Source of the DNA: Actinomyces ruminis
GTDB lineage: Bacteria; Actinomycetota; Actinomycetes; Actinomycetales; Actinomycetaceae
Assembly: GCF_002154335.2 (NCBI RefSeq)
Contig: NZ_MTPX02000026.1
Location: 1-56,430, forward strand
DNA: 56,430 bases
Reading direction: 5' to 3'
Shown: positions 17,836 to 26,350 of the stretch, piece by piece
Layout: each line of letters begins with the position of its first letter
How positions within the stretch are numbered: the first letter of the stretch is position 1
Made by a program: the position numbers and the translations under genes
Notes under the pieces: generated by a model
What the model was told of the DNA's origin: nothing
Database searches by the model: none
What the model saw: the letters and a program-made list of their open reading frames with translations, nothing else

Positions 17836-18879
17836 CTAGTTGCCGACGGCGGCCTGCTCGCGCAGCTGGCGGATCGTGGCCAGCGGGTCCTCTCCCTCGG
17901 GGAAGCCGCGCAGGCGCCAGTACATGGCAAGCACGGAACCGGTGATCGTGTGCCAGAAGGTTGCCACCGCGCACGGCGCGGCCACCGCGGCACCGAGGTA
18001 GGTCGCGGCCAGGGTGGACCCCAGTCCGGCGTTCTGCAGGCCGGTCTCAATGGAGATGGTGCGCCGGTCGCGGCGGGAGACCCCGATGAGCCGCGCCACC
18101 GCGTAACCCAGGCCGTAGCCGATAGCGTTCTCGACGGCGATCGCCACAAACATCAGCAGTCCAGCGGTGGTGATCAGCGCCTGGCTGCGGGAGACCACCG
18201 CGGCCACCACCCCGGCGATGGCGATCACCGACACCCACGGCATGATCGGCTGGATATGGGCGACCTGCCGGTGCGCGAACAGGTTCAGCAGCAGTCCGGT
18301 GCCCACGGGCAGCAGCACAATCTGCACAATGGACAGCGCCATCGACCCCGCGGGTACCTCCATGTAGGTGCCCGCCAGCCACAGGGTGAGCAGCGGGGTG
18401 ACGACCGGGGCGAGCATGGTGGACAGCGCGGTCATGGACACGCTCAGGGCGGTGTTTCCCTTGGCCAGGAAGCTGCACACATTCGACGTAGTCCCGCCCG
18501 GTACACAGCCGATAAGGATTATGCCCACCTTCAACTCGTCGGGTAGCGGAACCACGTGCGCCACCGTCCAGCCCACCAATGGCATCACCGAGAACTGTGA
18601 GAACACGCCGACCAACACCGGTACCGGGTGCCGCACGATCAGGGTGAAGTCCGGCACCGACAGGGTCATGCCCATGCCCAGCATGGTCACGGCCAGCAGC
18701 GGCGTCATGTAGTTGGCCAGCGGCGAGAAGGTGCTGGGGGAGAAGAAGGCCGCCAGGAAGGCTGCGAACATGATCAGGGGGAAGACGGCGACCGCGATGC
18801 GGGCGCTGCGCTCCTGACGTGCATCGTCGGTGACGGACGGTGCGGGCCGCGTGCTGGCGTCGTTGGCAGAGGGGGTCAT
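17836..18879 (-). CDS. Bile acid:sodium symporter family (SBF/BASS) transporter
   Basis: A 347-residue inner-membrane transporter with about nine or ten helices. MGMTLSVPDFTLIVRHPVPV, GCVPGGTTSNVCSFLAKGN and SIETGLQNAGLGSTLA are the conserved BASS signatures, including the sodium-site segments. ATG start 18879. The substrate cannot be told; bacterial members carry organic anions, pantoate or keto acids. It stands alone on the minus strand. Confidence 0.9.
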   Translation of the reverse strand: MTPSANDASTRPAPSVTDDARQERSARIAVAVFPLIMFAAFLAAFFSPSTFSPLANYMTPLLAVTMLGMGMTLSVPDFTLIVRHPVPVLVGVFSQFSVMPLVGWTVAHVVPLPDELKVGIILIGCVPGGTTSNVCSFLAKGNTALSVSMTALSTMLAPVVTPLLTLWLAGTYMEVPAGSMALSIVQIVLLPVGTGLLLNLFAHRQVAHIQPIMPWVSVIAIAGVVAAVVSRSQALITTAGLLMFVAIAVENAIGYGLGYAVARLIGVSRRDRRTISIETGLQNAGLGSTLAATYLGAAVAAPCAVATFWHTITGSVLAMYWRLRGFPEGEDPLATIRQLREQAAVGN

Positions 18880-19126
18880 GGGATCCTCGGAATGCGGGAG
18901 GTGGAGTGGGTGTCCGCCTTCACGGTAGGCCCCGCCGCGCGCCGACGACGCCGCAGTCCAACCGGTGGACGTGTGCTTGGGTGCCGGCCGCCATGCGTCT
19001 GTCCGCGCCTGCCCCACCCCATGTGGACGCGGACGCGCGCCCCTGCCCTGCGGAAGGTAGGGCAGGGGCGCGCTCACCGCGGGCAGCTCAGGGTGCGAGC
19101 CAGCTGAGTCGGCCGTCGGCCGGGCC

Positions 19127-19735
19127 TCAGCCCTGGCGGTGGAAGCGCTCCTTGAGCCGGGCAATGCGCTCATCCCAGTTCTCCTTGCGCTCCTGACGGC
19201 GCTCCTGGCGCATGACGCGTGTCGCCTCGCGGTGGGCGGCCTTGGCGGCCTCCTGCGCCGCCTCCAGCTCCGCCAGCACCTCCGCGGCGGGACGCCGTAC
19301 CACCACGCCGTCGAGCGGGGCGACCAGCCCGTCCAGCACCTCGGGCGCGTACTCGCGGGCCTCCGCGAAGATCGCCGTCGTGCCCGCGGGTAGGCGTGAA
19401 CTGAACTCACCGATGGCGGTTTCGGCGCGGTTGACTCGTTCGATGTCGACGAAACCTCCTGCCAGGGCGCCGGCGCCCCAGCCGAGCAGTATGCCCAGCG
19501 GTCCGCCCAGAATGCCGATGACCATGCCGATCAGTCCGCCGGAGAAGGCGCCGTTGCCGATGCGGGCGTCCGCGCCCTCGGCCAAATGCAGGTGCCCATC
19601 CGGCTCCCGCTCGGCAATAATGGCCGCCGGGACGATGATTCTGTCCGCCTGTGTGGCCTGGCGGATGTCGCTGAGCGCCTCATACGCCTTACTGGACTCC
19701 GCGAAGGTCACCACGATGCAATTGTGCGCGGTCAT
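19127..19735 (-). CDS. DUF1269-like membrane-associated protein
   Basis: A 202-residue protein. The N-terminal alpha/beta part reads NCIVVTFAESSKAYEALSDI, then a Gly-rich hydrophobic hairpin (GGLIGMVIGILGGPLGILLG, residues 66-85) that may enter the membrane, and a basic, coiled C-terminus rich in Arg and Glu. This is the DUF1269 layout. ATG 19735 after AGGAG. Often stress-induced in actinobacteria; molecular role unknown. Confidence 0.75.
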   Translation of the reverse strand: MTAHNCIVVTFAESSKAYEALSDIRQATQADRIIVPAAIIAEREPDGHLHLAEGADARIGNGAFSGGLIGMVIGILGGPLGILLGWGAGALAGGFVDIERVNRAETAIGEFSSRLPAGTTAIFAEAREYAPEVLDGLVAPLDGVVVRRPAAEVLAELEAAQEAAKAAHREATRVMRQERRQERKENWDERIARLKERFHRQG

Positions 19736-19929
19736 GATGCTGACTCCTGCCTGGTAGTGGTTGGTGATCCCGCTGGGGATCTGTGACGAGGAAAGTAAAC
19801 CGCTCCGGGGGTGGCAACTCACCGGAATTCGAGCCCCATTCAGGAAACTCGTATTGTTTTCCCGGTCGCCCTCAAGTGGTGTTTGAGGTTACTGTCACGT
19901 GTCTTATTGTGTGCGGTCAGAAGCCGTCG

Positions 19930-20026
19930 GGGCGAGCGTGCGATTTATGACGGTTGAAGCTCCCTATAGGTGGTTATTCAGAGAACCGGCAGAAAGCCGG
20001 CAGCCGACCCCGCAACAATCGCGGGC
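19930..20026 (+). promoter_or_regulatory. Possible structured leader of the CNNM/CorC gene
   Basis: Contains the hairpin CCGGC-AGAAA-GCCGG, the palindromic CTATAG and GACCCCGC. It lies directly before a cation-transport-type gene, but does not fit the M-box or another riboswitch I know. Speculative. Confidence 0.2.
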
Positions 20027-21343
20027 GTGGACCCATTGCTGCGCAACTGCCTGCTGGTGGTGTTGTTCATCCTCGTGGGCGCATGCTTCTCCGCCGCCGA
20101 AATGGCGCTGGTGTCCCTGCGCCCGACCCAGATTGAAGACTTGGCCGGGCGGGGCGGCGCCGGGAGAGTCGTCAAGCGGCTGACCTCCGACTCCAACCAA
20201 TTCCTGTCCGCCGTCCAGGTGGGGGTGACCATTGCCGGCTTCTTCTCCGCATCCTTCGGGGCGGCGCAGATCGCGCCCGCGCTGGCACCCGTGCTGAACG
20301 CCATGGGTTTCGGGCGCACGACCGCAGCGACGCTCGCATTCGTCGCCGTCACCCTGCTGATCGCCTACGTGTCGGTGGTGGTGGGGGAGCTGGTGCCCAA
20401 GCGTATTGCCATGCAGTCGGCCCAGACCGTGGCCCTGTTGGCGGCCCGCCCGCTGGCGGCCATCACCGGTGCGCTGCGGCCGGTGATCTGGCTGCTGGGC
20501 GTGTCCACCAATGTCCTGTTGCGGGGGTTGGGCCGGGACCCGGCCACGCGGGAAGAATCCATCGGGCTGGTGGAGTTGCGCGCCCTCATTCAGGCCCAGG
20601 AGAGCATCGGGGCGGAGGAGCGGCGCATGGTGTTGGATTTGCTGGCGGTGGGCGAGCGGACGGTGGTGGAGGCGATGACACCGTGCACCGAGGTCGAATT
20701 CGTCGGCGCGAACCTAACAATCGCCCAGGCCCGCGCCGCCCTGTCCGGGCTGGAGCACTCCCGCTACCCGGTGCGCCGGGGCCGGGATGACGACGACGTC
20801 GTCGGCTACGTGCACCTGCGCGACCTGATCGCCCCGATTGACGACTCGCGCCGCGTGGCCGAGATCGCCCGCAGCATCCTGCTGCTTCCGAAAACCCTGC
20901 CGGTCGTCTCCGCGCTGACGCAGATGCGCGCGGCCCATGCGCACATCGCCCTGGTGGTGGACGAGTACGGCGGCACCGACGGGATCGTCACCCTGGAGGA
21001 CGTCGTCGAGGAGTTCACCGGGCAGATCATCGACGAGTATGACCGTGAAGAGTCCGCCGTGGTTCACCGCGACGACACCGTCGTGATTGATGGTCTGGCC
21101 ACCCGCACCGAGGTGGGCCGGGCGCTGGGGCATGAACTGCCCGCCGGCCCCTTCGACACCCTCGGCGGCTTCATCATGGCCGAACTGGGGCGGATACCCC
21201 GGGTGGACGACGTCGTCGCCTGGGACGGTCTGCGTCTGCGGGTGACTGCCCTGGACGGCCGCCGGGTGGACAAGGTGGCGGTCGCCGAACTCGACGCGTC
21301 GGCTGGCCGCCGCCCCGGTACCAGGGGTCAGGCTGCGCGATGA
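20027..21343 (+). CDS. CNNM/CorC-family transporter (DUF21 + CBS pair + CorC_HlyC)
   Basis: A 438-residue protein. The DUF21 membrane domain covers residues 1-180, with FSAAEMALVSL and VGELVPKRIAMQ; two CBS domains follow (about 205-330, containing VVDEYGGTDGIVTLEDVVEE); the CorC_HlyC domain ends it (350-420). Family members export or sense magnesium and perhaps cobalt. GTG 20027 was chosen; a GTG at 19970 is also in frame. It converges with tspO and overlaps its end by 16 bases. Confidence 0.88.
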   Translation: MDPLLRNCLLVVLFILVGACFSAAEMALVSLRPTQIEDLAGRGGAGRVVKRLTSDSNQFLSAVQVGVTIAGFFSASFGAAQIAPALAPVLNAMGFGRTTAATLAFVAVTLLIAYVSVVVGELVPKRIAMQSAQTVALLAARPLAAITGALRPVIWLLGVSTNVLLRGLGRDPATREESIGLVELRALIQAQESIGAEERRMVLDLLAVGERTVVEAMTPCTEVEFVGANLTIAQARAALSGLEHSRYPVRRGRDDDDVVGYVHLRDLIAPIDDSRRVAEIARSILLLPKTLPVVSALTQMRAAHAHIALVVDEYGGTDGIVTLEDVVEEFTGQIIDEYDREESAVVHRDDTVVIDGLATRTEVGRALGHELPAGPFDTLGGFIMAELGRIPRVDDVVAWDGLRLRVTALDGRRVDKVAVAELDASAGRRPGTRGQAAR

Positions 21344-21849
21344 TCGGCTGCGCGTTCGTTCAGCTTCCACATGGCGCAAGACAATGCGGTGGCGAAGGCG
21401 GTCCAGGCCGCGTATGGCGCCAGGACCACGCCGCGTGCCCTGTTGACCTTGAAGACGCGGCGAGTCAGATCGGCCGAGCTGGCGGCGAGGACTCCGGCCC
21501 AGACGGCGGACAACGCCGGTTGCTTGGCACGGAAGAATGCCCAGCTCCAGCCGCCATTGATTGCCAGGTTGGCGACGGTCGCCGTCAGGAACCGCTTGGC
21601 CTCTTTGTTGCTGCCCATGATCTCGCCGGCCTGCCACAGGTCGGCCAGGGTCATGCCGGTGGTCAGTGCAATGTCCGTGTACAGCGTGGTCCAGACGACG
21701 GGAAACACCTCGTCGGGCGGATTCCAGTCCGGCTTCTTGAGGTTGGCGTAGTACTTGCCCTTGGGGTCCGAGGCAGCCGTACCGACCGCTGCGGTTGCTG
21801 CAACCAGCGCGGATGTGGTCAGTAGTGCTTTCATCTTCAGGTGTGCCAT
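21328..21849 (-). CDS. tspO: TspO/MBR-family membrane protein
   Basis: A 173-residue protein. After a hydrophobic N-terminus (residues 5-25), KPDWNPPDEVFPVVWTTLY is the characteristic TspO segment (W.PP..VFP.VW), followed by LAINGGWSWAFF and three more helices, five in all. TspO binds porphyrins and is linked to tetrapyrrole handling and stress. ATG 21849 after GGAGGG. A perfect inverted repeat 25 bases upstream is probably its operator. Confidence 0.88.
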   Translation of the reverse strand: MAHLKMKALLTTSALVAATAAVGTAASDPKGKYYANLKKPDWNPPDEVFPVVWTTLYTDIALTTGMTLADLWQAGEIMGSNKEAKRFLTATVANLAINGGWSWAFFRAKQPALSAVWAGVLAASSADLTRRVFKVNRARGVVLAPYAAWTAFATALSCAMWKLNERAADHRAA

Positions 21850-21873
21850 TGGATGGCCCTCCATCGTTCTCAC

Positions 21874-21892
21874 GTACTCGGTTTTCGAGTAC
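21874..21892. promoter_or_regulatory. Inverted repeat upstream of tspO, probable operator
   Basis: GTACTCG-GTTTT-CGAGTAC: perfect 7-base arms around 5 bases, 25 bases before the tspO start codon. It may bind a dimeric repressor; the regulator is not in sight. Confidence 0.5.
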
Positions 21893-22022
21893 TGCCTTAT
21901 CCAGCTATTGAGCCGAGGTGGAGGGGACCCTGGCGTGGGCGAACAGGTGTGTGGGTGGGTTCCCGGCAGTCGCGGAGGACTGCCTGAGACCTGGCTGATG
22001 CGTTTGTGCCTGAGTGCGGCGA

Positions 22023-22740
22023 CTAGCTGCGCGGTCGGCCGGATCGGTGCCGGACGGCGTGCAGTTGCCAGATCTCGTCGCAGCGGTGCGCGCAGGCGGG
22101 CATTGGGCAGGTCCACGGTGCGCACCCAGTGTCCGGCGTCGGCGGCGGCCCGACCGAAGCTCTGATGCCGGGCCACCAGGCGGCGGATGAGCTCCGCCTC
22201 CGGCACGTCCAGGAAGATGAGCAGGTCGATTCGGGTGCGGGCGGTCTCCCAACCGCCGTCGTCGAGCGCCAGGTAGTTGCCCTCGGTGACCACCACGCCC
22301 GGCCCGCGCACCAGCGTGCCCGCCGCAACCGGCTCGTGCAGGTCCCGCCGGTACACCGGTGCCAGCACCTCCGGGGCGTCAGCGGCGCGCACGCGGTCGA
22401 GCACGGACAAGTAGCCGGCGATGTCGAAGGTGTCCGGGGCGCCCTTGCGGTCATGTCGACCCAGTTGATCCAGAACCGCATTGGACAGGTGGAAGCCGTC
22501 CATGGGCACGGTTCCGGCCAGCAGTCCGCGCCGGTGTAGCTGCTCCTCCAGGGACGCGGCGAAAGTGGACTTGCCCGCCCCGGGCGCCCCGGTCAGTCCG
22601 AGGATGAGGCGGCCGTTGCCACGGGCATCGAGTCCGTCGTCGAGACGGGTGCGATGACCGGCGGCCGCAGCGTCGTGGTCGGCGGCTGCGGTTTCATGCA
22701 AACGCTCGGCCAGGCGGTCCACGAGCTCTGCGACCAGCAC
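22023..22740 (-). CDS. P-loop nucleoside/pantothenate-kinase-like protein (frame broken near the end)
   Basis: About 239 residues, related to the Udk/PanK-like uncharacterised kinases. Walker A is LTGAPGAGKSTFAA, followed by VPMDGFHL (acceptor-site Asp), FDIAGYLSVLDRV, VVVTEGNYLALDDGGW and VRTVDLPNARL, all in family order. The frame beyond NARL reads into the tspO leader and must be wrong; one missing base near 22095 gives a stop at 22023. GTG 22740 was chosen; an ATG at 22779 would need another frameshift. Confidence 0.75.
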
Positions 22741-22910
22741 CTCGGCGGAGCGGCGCGGACGATCGGCGAGGTGGACATGGGGCGATTATCGCTCAGAGGG
22801 TGGCACCCGGGAGGTGCGCCAAGCGGCTGGAAGTCGGTGGATGCCACGGTGTGGGGAGGCCGCCGCTAGACCGCCTTCGCGCGGAAGGGTCCTGACGATT
22901 GGTCGGTGTC

Positions 22911-22984
22911 GTTTACGACGCCTGTTAGGTGTTTGCTGAAGGCTTCCGAGTTCATCAGCAGACACCCAACAGGGGTGGTAGATG
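22911..22984. repeat. Family A-related hairpin, copy 3 (diverged)
   Basis: Starts GTTTACGACGCCTGTT like the outer end of copy 2 and folds back on AACAGGGGTGG. The central arms GGTGTTTGCTG and CAGCAGACACC pair. The 20-base register is less clear here than in other copies. Confidence 0.5.
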
Positions 22985-23095
22985 CTGAAGGGCGTACCCA
23001 ACGCCCATCCCACAGGCCCGCGTGCTCATGGCCCATAGTGACACAGTTCAGGGACTCTTTGCCCACCAAACACATGAAGAGAGCCGCATATGTGC

Positions 23096-23133
23096 GTGGC
23101 GGGCTCGGCTTCATTCGAAGCCGAGCCCGCCAC
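23096..23133 (-). terminator. Terminator hairpin for the surface-protein gene
   Basis: A 17-bp perfect stem (GTGGCGGGCTCGGCTTC pairing with its complement) around ATTC, starting 54 bases past the stop codon of the minus-strand gene. There is no long T run on the minus-strand side, as is common in high-GC actinobacteria. Confidence 0.8.
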
Positions 23134-23186
23134 CAAATAGTCCCTTGCAGGACTACCGAGCTGATTGCGCGGGTGCAATGTTCGGG

Positions 23187-25028
23187 TTAAGCCCGCTTGC
23201 GTGCAACCGAGGTCGAGATTCCAGCGAACAGGAGAACCGCGGCGAGCGCTGCCAGTGACGTGGTTCCTGCGCCGGTCTTAGCGAGCTTTGCGCGCGAGGT
23301 TGGCTTCGCGGCCGAGCTGGACGGTTTGCCGGGTGAGGGCGGCGTCACTCCGGGCGTGGATCCGCTGCTGGGCTCGGTTGTGGGCTCCGTGGTCGGTTCC
23401 TCCGAAGGTTCGACGGTCGGTTCGACTGTGGGTTCGGTGGTGGGTTCCGTAGTCGGTTCGGTCGTCGGTTCAACCGTGGGTTCCGTGGTGGGCTCGACTG
23501 TGGGTTCCGTGGTCGGCTCGGTGGTGGGCTCCACGGTTGGTTCGGTCGTCGGTTCAACCGTGGGTTCCGTGGTGGGCTCGACTGTGGGTTCGGTGGTGGG
23601 TTCCGTGGTCGGCTCGGTGGTGGGCTCGACGATCGGCTCGTCAGGGAAGGCATTGGTCGCCACGATCTTCACCGTCGCGGCCGCATCGATGGGGAATGTC
23701 AGCGACACCCCGTTCTCGATCGGCGTCGCCGTCGCCCCGTCCACCTCGTACGAGACGCTCACATCCTCGGGCAGATCCTTCTCGACGATCTGGCAGGTGG
23801 CGGAGGACTTGGTCGTCACCGACGTCGTGGTCTGCCCCGCCTGAATCGCCGGCAGGTCAATGAAGTCGGCGGACAGGCACTTGTAGGAGAACTGGTAGGA
23901 GGCGTCGGCCGGTGCCGCGGTTCCGGTCGTGACCTTCTCAATAGTGAACGAGGCCCGGTGACCGGAGCCGGTCCCGCCGCTGTTGGGCAACTCGACGCGT
24001 CCGACCACCGTGGCCGGCTCGCCGTCCTCGGCCACCGAGATCGTGGCGGTATTGACCAGCTCGTCCAGGTCGGCGACCTCCGGGCCGACGTCCGCGCGCA
24101 GGTCGATTTGGAGAGACTCGTGAGCGGGCTGGTAGCGGCCGTCGGCCATGGGGCTGAAGACGATGCGCACGCCGCCACCGGCGGTCTCCGTACAGGACCA
24201 GCGGTTGGTGTCGATCTCATTGTCGTAGACGACCTCGGTGTGTGGGTAGGGTGTGCGGTCGTAGATCTTCGCGCCCTCGCAGGTCAGCGTCAGCCCCTCG
24301 CCGCCGAGGTCCTCAATGACCAGGGGCTCGTACACGTCCTGCGTGGTGGTGCCGACGTACACGACCCAGCGGGAGCTGTTGATGTCGGCGTCGTACACAC
24401 CGGTCTTGCCGCTGGCCTGGTCGACGCCGGAGGGCCCCGGGCCCACATAGGTTCCGGGAAGCTGGAAGCTCTGGCCGCAGGAGGTGAAGGTCAGCGTGTA
24501 GTCGCCGCCCGCCTCATCGACCTGCGAGCGGTCCCAGCCCAGGGTCACCCAGGCGGTGCCGGTGATGTCGCCGTAGGTGTCGGCGTAGTCGGACAGAACG
24601 AAAGTAAGCGTCTTGCCGGACCAGGTGGCCTGGCCGACGACGGCGCCGTCGGGGGCCGTCAGGTCGAAGCTGCTGGGGCCGCGGTTCTCCAACTCTGCCG
24701 GCAGGGTCAGTGTGAAGCTGTCCCCGGCGCTCGCGGTGGCGGGAGCCGCCCAGCTCAGGTCGGCGCGGACCAGGCCGGAGGCGTCGGAGACGTAGGTTCC
24801 ATTGGATACATGGGTACCGTCACGCCAGGCGACCGAGGTGACGGAGCCGGTGCAAGTCTCCGCCGCTGCGGCTTTCAAGGGGGAGACCTCATCGCTGATG
24901 TCGGCAGAAGCGGCGGACCCCGGGATGGCGAGGGCGAGCACCAGGGCCGCGGCACAGGCGAGTGAGCGTAACGCTTCATTGTTTTCCCTTCGATGAGTCG
25001 GGGAGCTGTCATGGGAGACGGAACTCAT
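23187..25028 (-). CDS. Sortase-anchored (LAXTG) surface protein with EPT repeats
   Basis: A 613-residue secreted protein. Signal peptide: residues 20-42, ending near SAASA. Residues 50-330 resemble adhesin-type Ig-like folds; 350-460 resemble a DUF5979-like domain (FTIEKVTTG). Next come about 22 copies of the four-residue unit EPT(T/V), a Pro/Ser/Lys linker, and the sorting signal LAKTG, a hydrophobic stretch and RKRA. LAXTG points to a class E sortase, from knowledge of that family. The repeat DNA (about 23376-23640) is nearly perfect 12-base units and could vary in length. Confidence 0.85.
   Translation of the reverse strand: MSSVSHDSSPTHRRENNEALRSLACAAALVLALAIPGSAASADISDEVSPLKAAAAETCTGSVTSVAWRDGTHVSNGTYVSDASGLVRADLSWAAPATASAGDSFTLTLPAELENRGPSSFDLTAPDGAVVGQATWSGKTLTFVLSDYADTYGDITGTAWVTLGWDRSQVDEAGGDYTLTFTSCGQSFQLPGTYVGPGPSGVDQASGKTGVYDADINSSRWVVYVGTTTQDVYEPLVIEDLGGEGLTLTCEGAKIYDRTPYPHTEVVYDNEIDTNRWSCTETAGGGVRIVFSPMADGRYQPAHESLQIDLRADVGPEVADLDELVNTATISVAEDGEPATVVGRVELPNSGGTGSGHRASFTIEKVTTGTAAPADASYQFSYKCLSADFIDLPAIQAGQTTTSVTTKSSATCQIVEKDLPEDVSVSYEVDGATATPIENGVSLTFPIDAAATVKIVATNAFPDEPIVEPTTEPTTEPTTEPTVEPTTEPTVEPTTEPTVEPTTEPTTEPTVEPTTEPTVEPTTEPTTEPTTEPTVEPTVEPSEEPTTEPTTEPSSGSTPGVTPPSPGKPSSSAAKPTSRAKLAKTGAGTTSLAALAAVLLFAGISTSVARKRA
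23376..23640 (-). repeat. Tandem 12-base repeats coding EPT(T/V)
   Basis: About 22 in-frame copies of a 12-base unit such as GTGGGTTCCGTG (plus-strand reading). Copies differ only at a few third positions and at the T/V codon. Slippage by whole units would change the length of the cell-wall-spanning stalk. Confidence 0.85.
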
Positions 25029-25095
25029 CGAAACACGGGATTAGTAACGCGTTTGCTAGTGACGAGTGGCGAAAATCTGCCATGTCATACGTGCG

Positions 25096-26061
25096 TCACT
25101 CGGATTGCCCCAGCCCCGCCGTGTCATCTGCCTGCGGCAGCCAGCCCAGACGCACCGCCTGCATACCCAGTTGGAAACGGCTTTGTGCCCCCAGCAGACG
25201 GTTGAGTTCGGCGACTCGTCGGGCAACGGTCCGCAGGCTCACCCCGAGTTGCCGCGCAATCGCCTCGTCGGTCATGCCGGAGGCGAGTGCCCAAATCAGT
25301 TCGCGGTTGTGCGGCAATGCCTCCTCGGTGGTCAGTGCGCGCGGCATCGGTACGGCTGTCTGCCACAGCTGCTCGAACAGGTCGCCGAAGGTTGCGACCA
25401 GTTCAGCGTTGGCGACACGGGTGGCGATGACGCCGTCATCGGGGCCATGGCGCAGGATGAGCGCCGTCGTCTCGTCGGCGAGGAGCATGCGGAAGGGGAG
25501 GCGTTCCACGAAGCGCGCTTCCTCGCCCTGGCGGATCGATGCGGCCACCACACGGAAGTAATCCGGGTCGTGCAGGGAGGCCATCTCGTACAGTGCTCGG
25601 TGACGTACGCCGTGGCGCAATGACTCCTGTTGCAGGCTCGCCTGTTTTCCCGAGGATGTCAGGTACGGCGGGCGATCCATTCCCCGGAACTCAATGCGAG
25701 CGGTGGCAAAGAGCTGGTTGAACATGACGATGGCTCGCTGGGGGGAGCGAGTCGTCTCCACTAGGCGTCGGCCGCCCTGCTCGAGCAGATCCAGCTCGAG
25801 GGCGGCGGTCTCCGCGCGGTGGGCATCCTCGCGGTGCCGCCGTTCCAAGGCGTGTAGGGCGCGGGCTGCCGAGCGCGGGTTCACCACCCCGTCGGCGACG
25901 GTGACCAAGCCCGCCTCAATCAGCTCGGTGAGGGCGGGGCTCTCGGAGTCTGCGGCATGGAATGCGCCGTCCAGCAGTGACAAGTACAAGGATTCGGCGG
26001 CGCCGCTGATGCCGAGTCCGGCGAGTAGTCGGCGGGGTTCCCAGGGCTCCGAATCGCTCAT
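25096..26061 (-). CDS. LuxR-type HTH regulator with TrmB-like N-terminal region
   Basis: A 321-residue regulator. The C-terminal HTH reads GMTDEAIARQLGVSLRTVARRVAELNRLLG (residues 265-294), a LuxR/GerE-type fold. The N-terminal part (LSLLDGAFHAAD...LTELIEAGLVTV) looks like a degenerate winged helix, as in the large actinobacterial HTH regulators of unknown ligand. ATG 26061. It follows the surface-protein gene promoter region in the same direction and is divergent from the amidohydrolase; either may be its target. Confidence 0.8.
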   Translation of the reverse strand: MSDSEPWEPRRLLAGLGISGAAESLYLSLLDGAFHAADSESPALTELIEAGLVTVADGVVNPRSAARALHALERRHREDAHRAETAALELDLLEQGGRRLVETTRSPQRAIVMFNQLFATARIEFRGMDRPPYLTSSGKQASLQQESLRHGVRHRALYEMASLHDPDYFRVVAASIRQGEEARFVERLPFRMLLADETTALILRHGPDDGVIATRVANAELVATFGDLFEQLWQTAVPMPRALTTEEALPHNRELIWALASGMTDEAIARQLGVSLRTVARRVAELNRLLGAQSRFQLGMQAVRLGWLPQADDTAGLGQSE

Positions 26062-26136
26062 AGCTGCGATGCTAGCGGTTGGTGCCGGGGTGTCGGGGGC
26101 GGAGAGGTATGCGGCTTGGGCGCGGACTCGCATTCC

Positions 26137-26198
26137 ACGACCCTGGTGCGTTGTCCACGACCCCGGGATGGTCGTGGAGCGCGGCCGAAGGTCGTGAA
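26137..26198. repeat. Phased inverted word array, family B copy 2
   Basis: ACGACC at 26137 and 26157, inverted GGTCGT at 26170 and 26190: both steps are exactly 20. The bases between the outer and inner words have diverged and no longer pair well, while the words are intact. Confidence 0.8.
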
Positions 26199-26350
26199 AC
26201 GCGCCCCGGTGAGAAGCGTCGAAGAGGCGCGCGAGATGGATTATTGCTGTCGGACTTACGGTTGTCTGAGGGTGGGGCGGCGCCGACCGCGCCACTGCAG
26301 CCAAGCACCGCTGCGTCCCTCCCCATCTACCCGAGCACCCAGGAGGCTCC

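Larger units (their letters stand above)
22741..23186. other. Intergenic region with repeat and terminator
   Basis: No credible gene between the kinase and the surface protein. It contains a family A-related element (22911-22984) and a strong terminator hairpin (23096-23133). Confidence 0.6.

Noticed and set aside
21328..22740. Apparent fusion of the P-loop kinase with TspO in one frame
   Set aside because: The joining segment translates the tspO ribosome-binding site, operator and leader; a missing base at the kinase 3' end explains it better.
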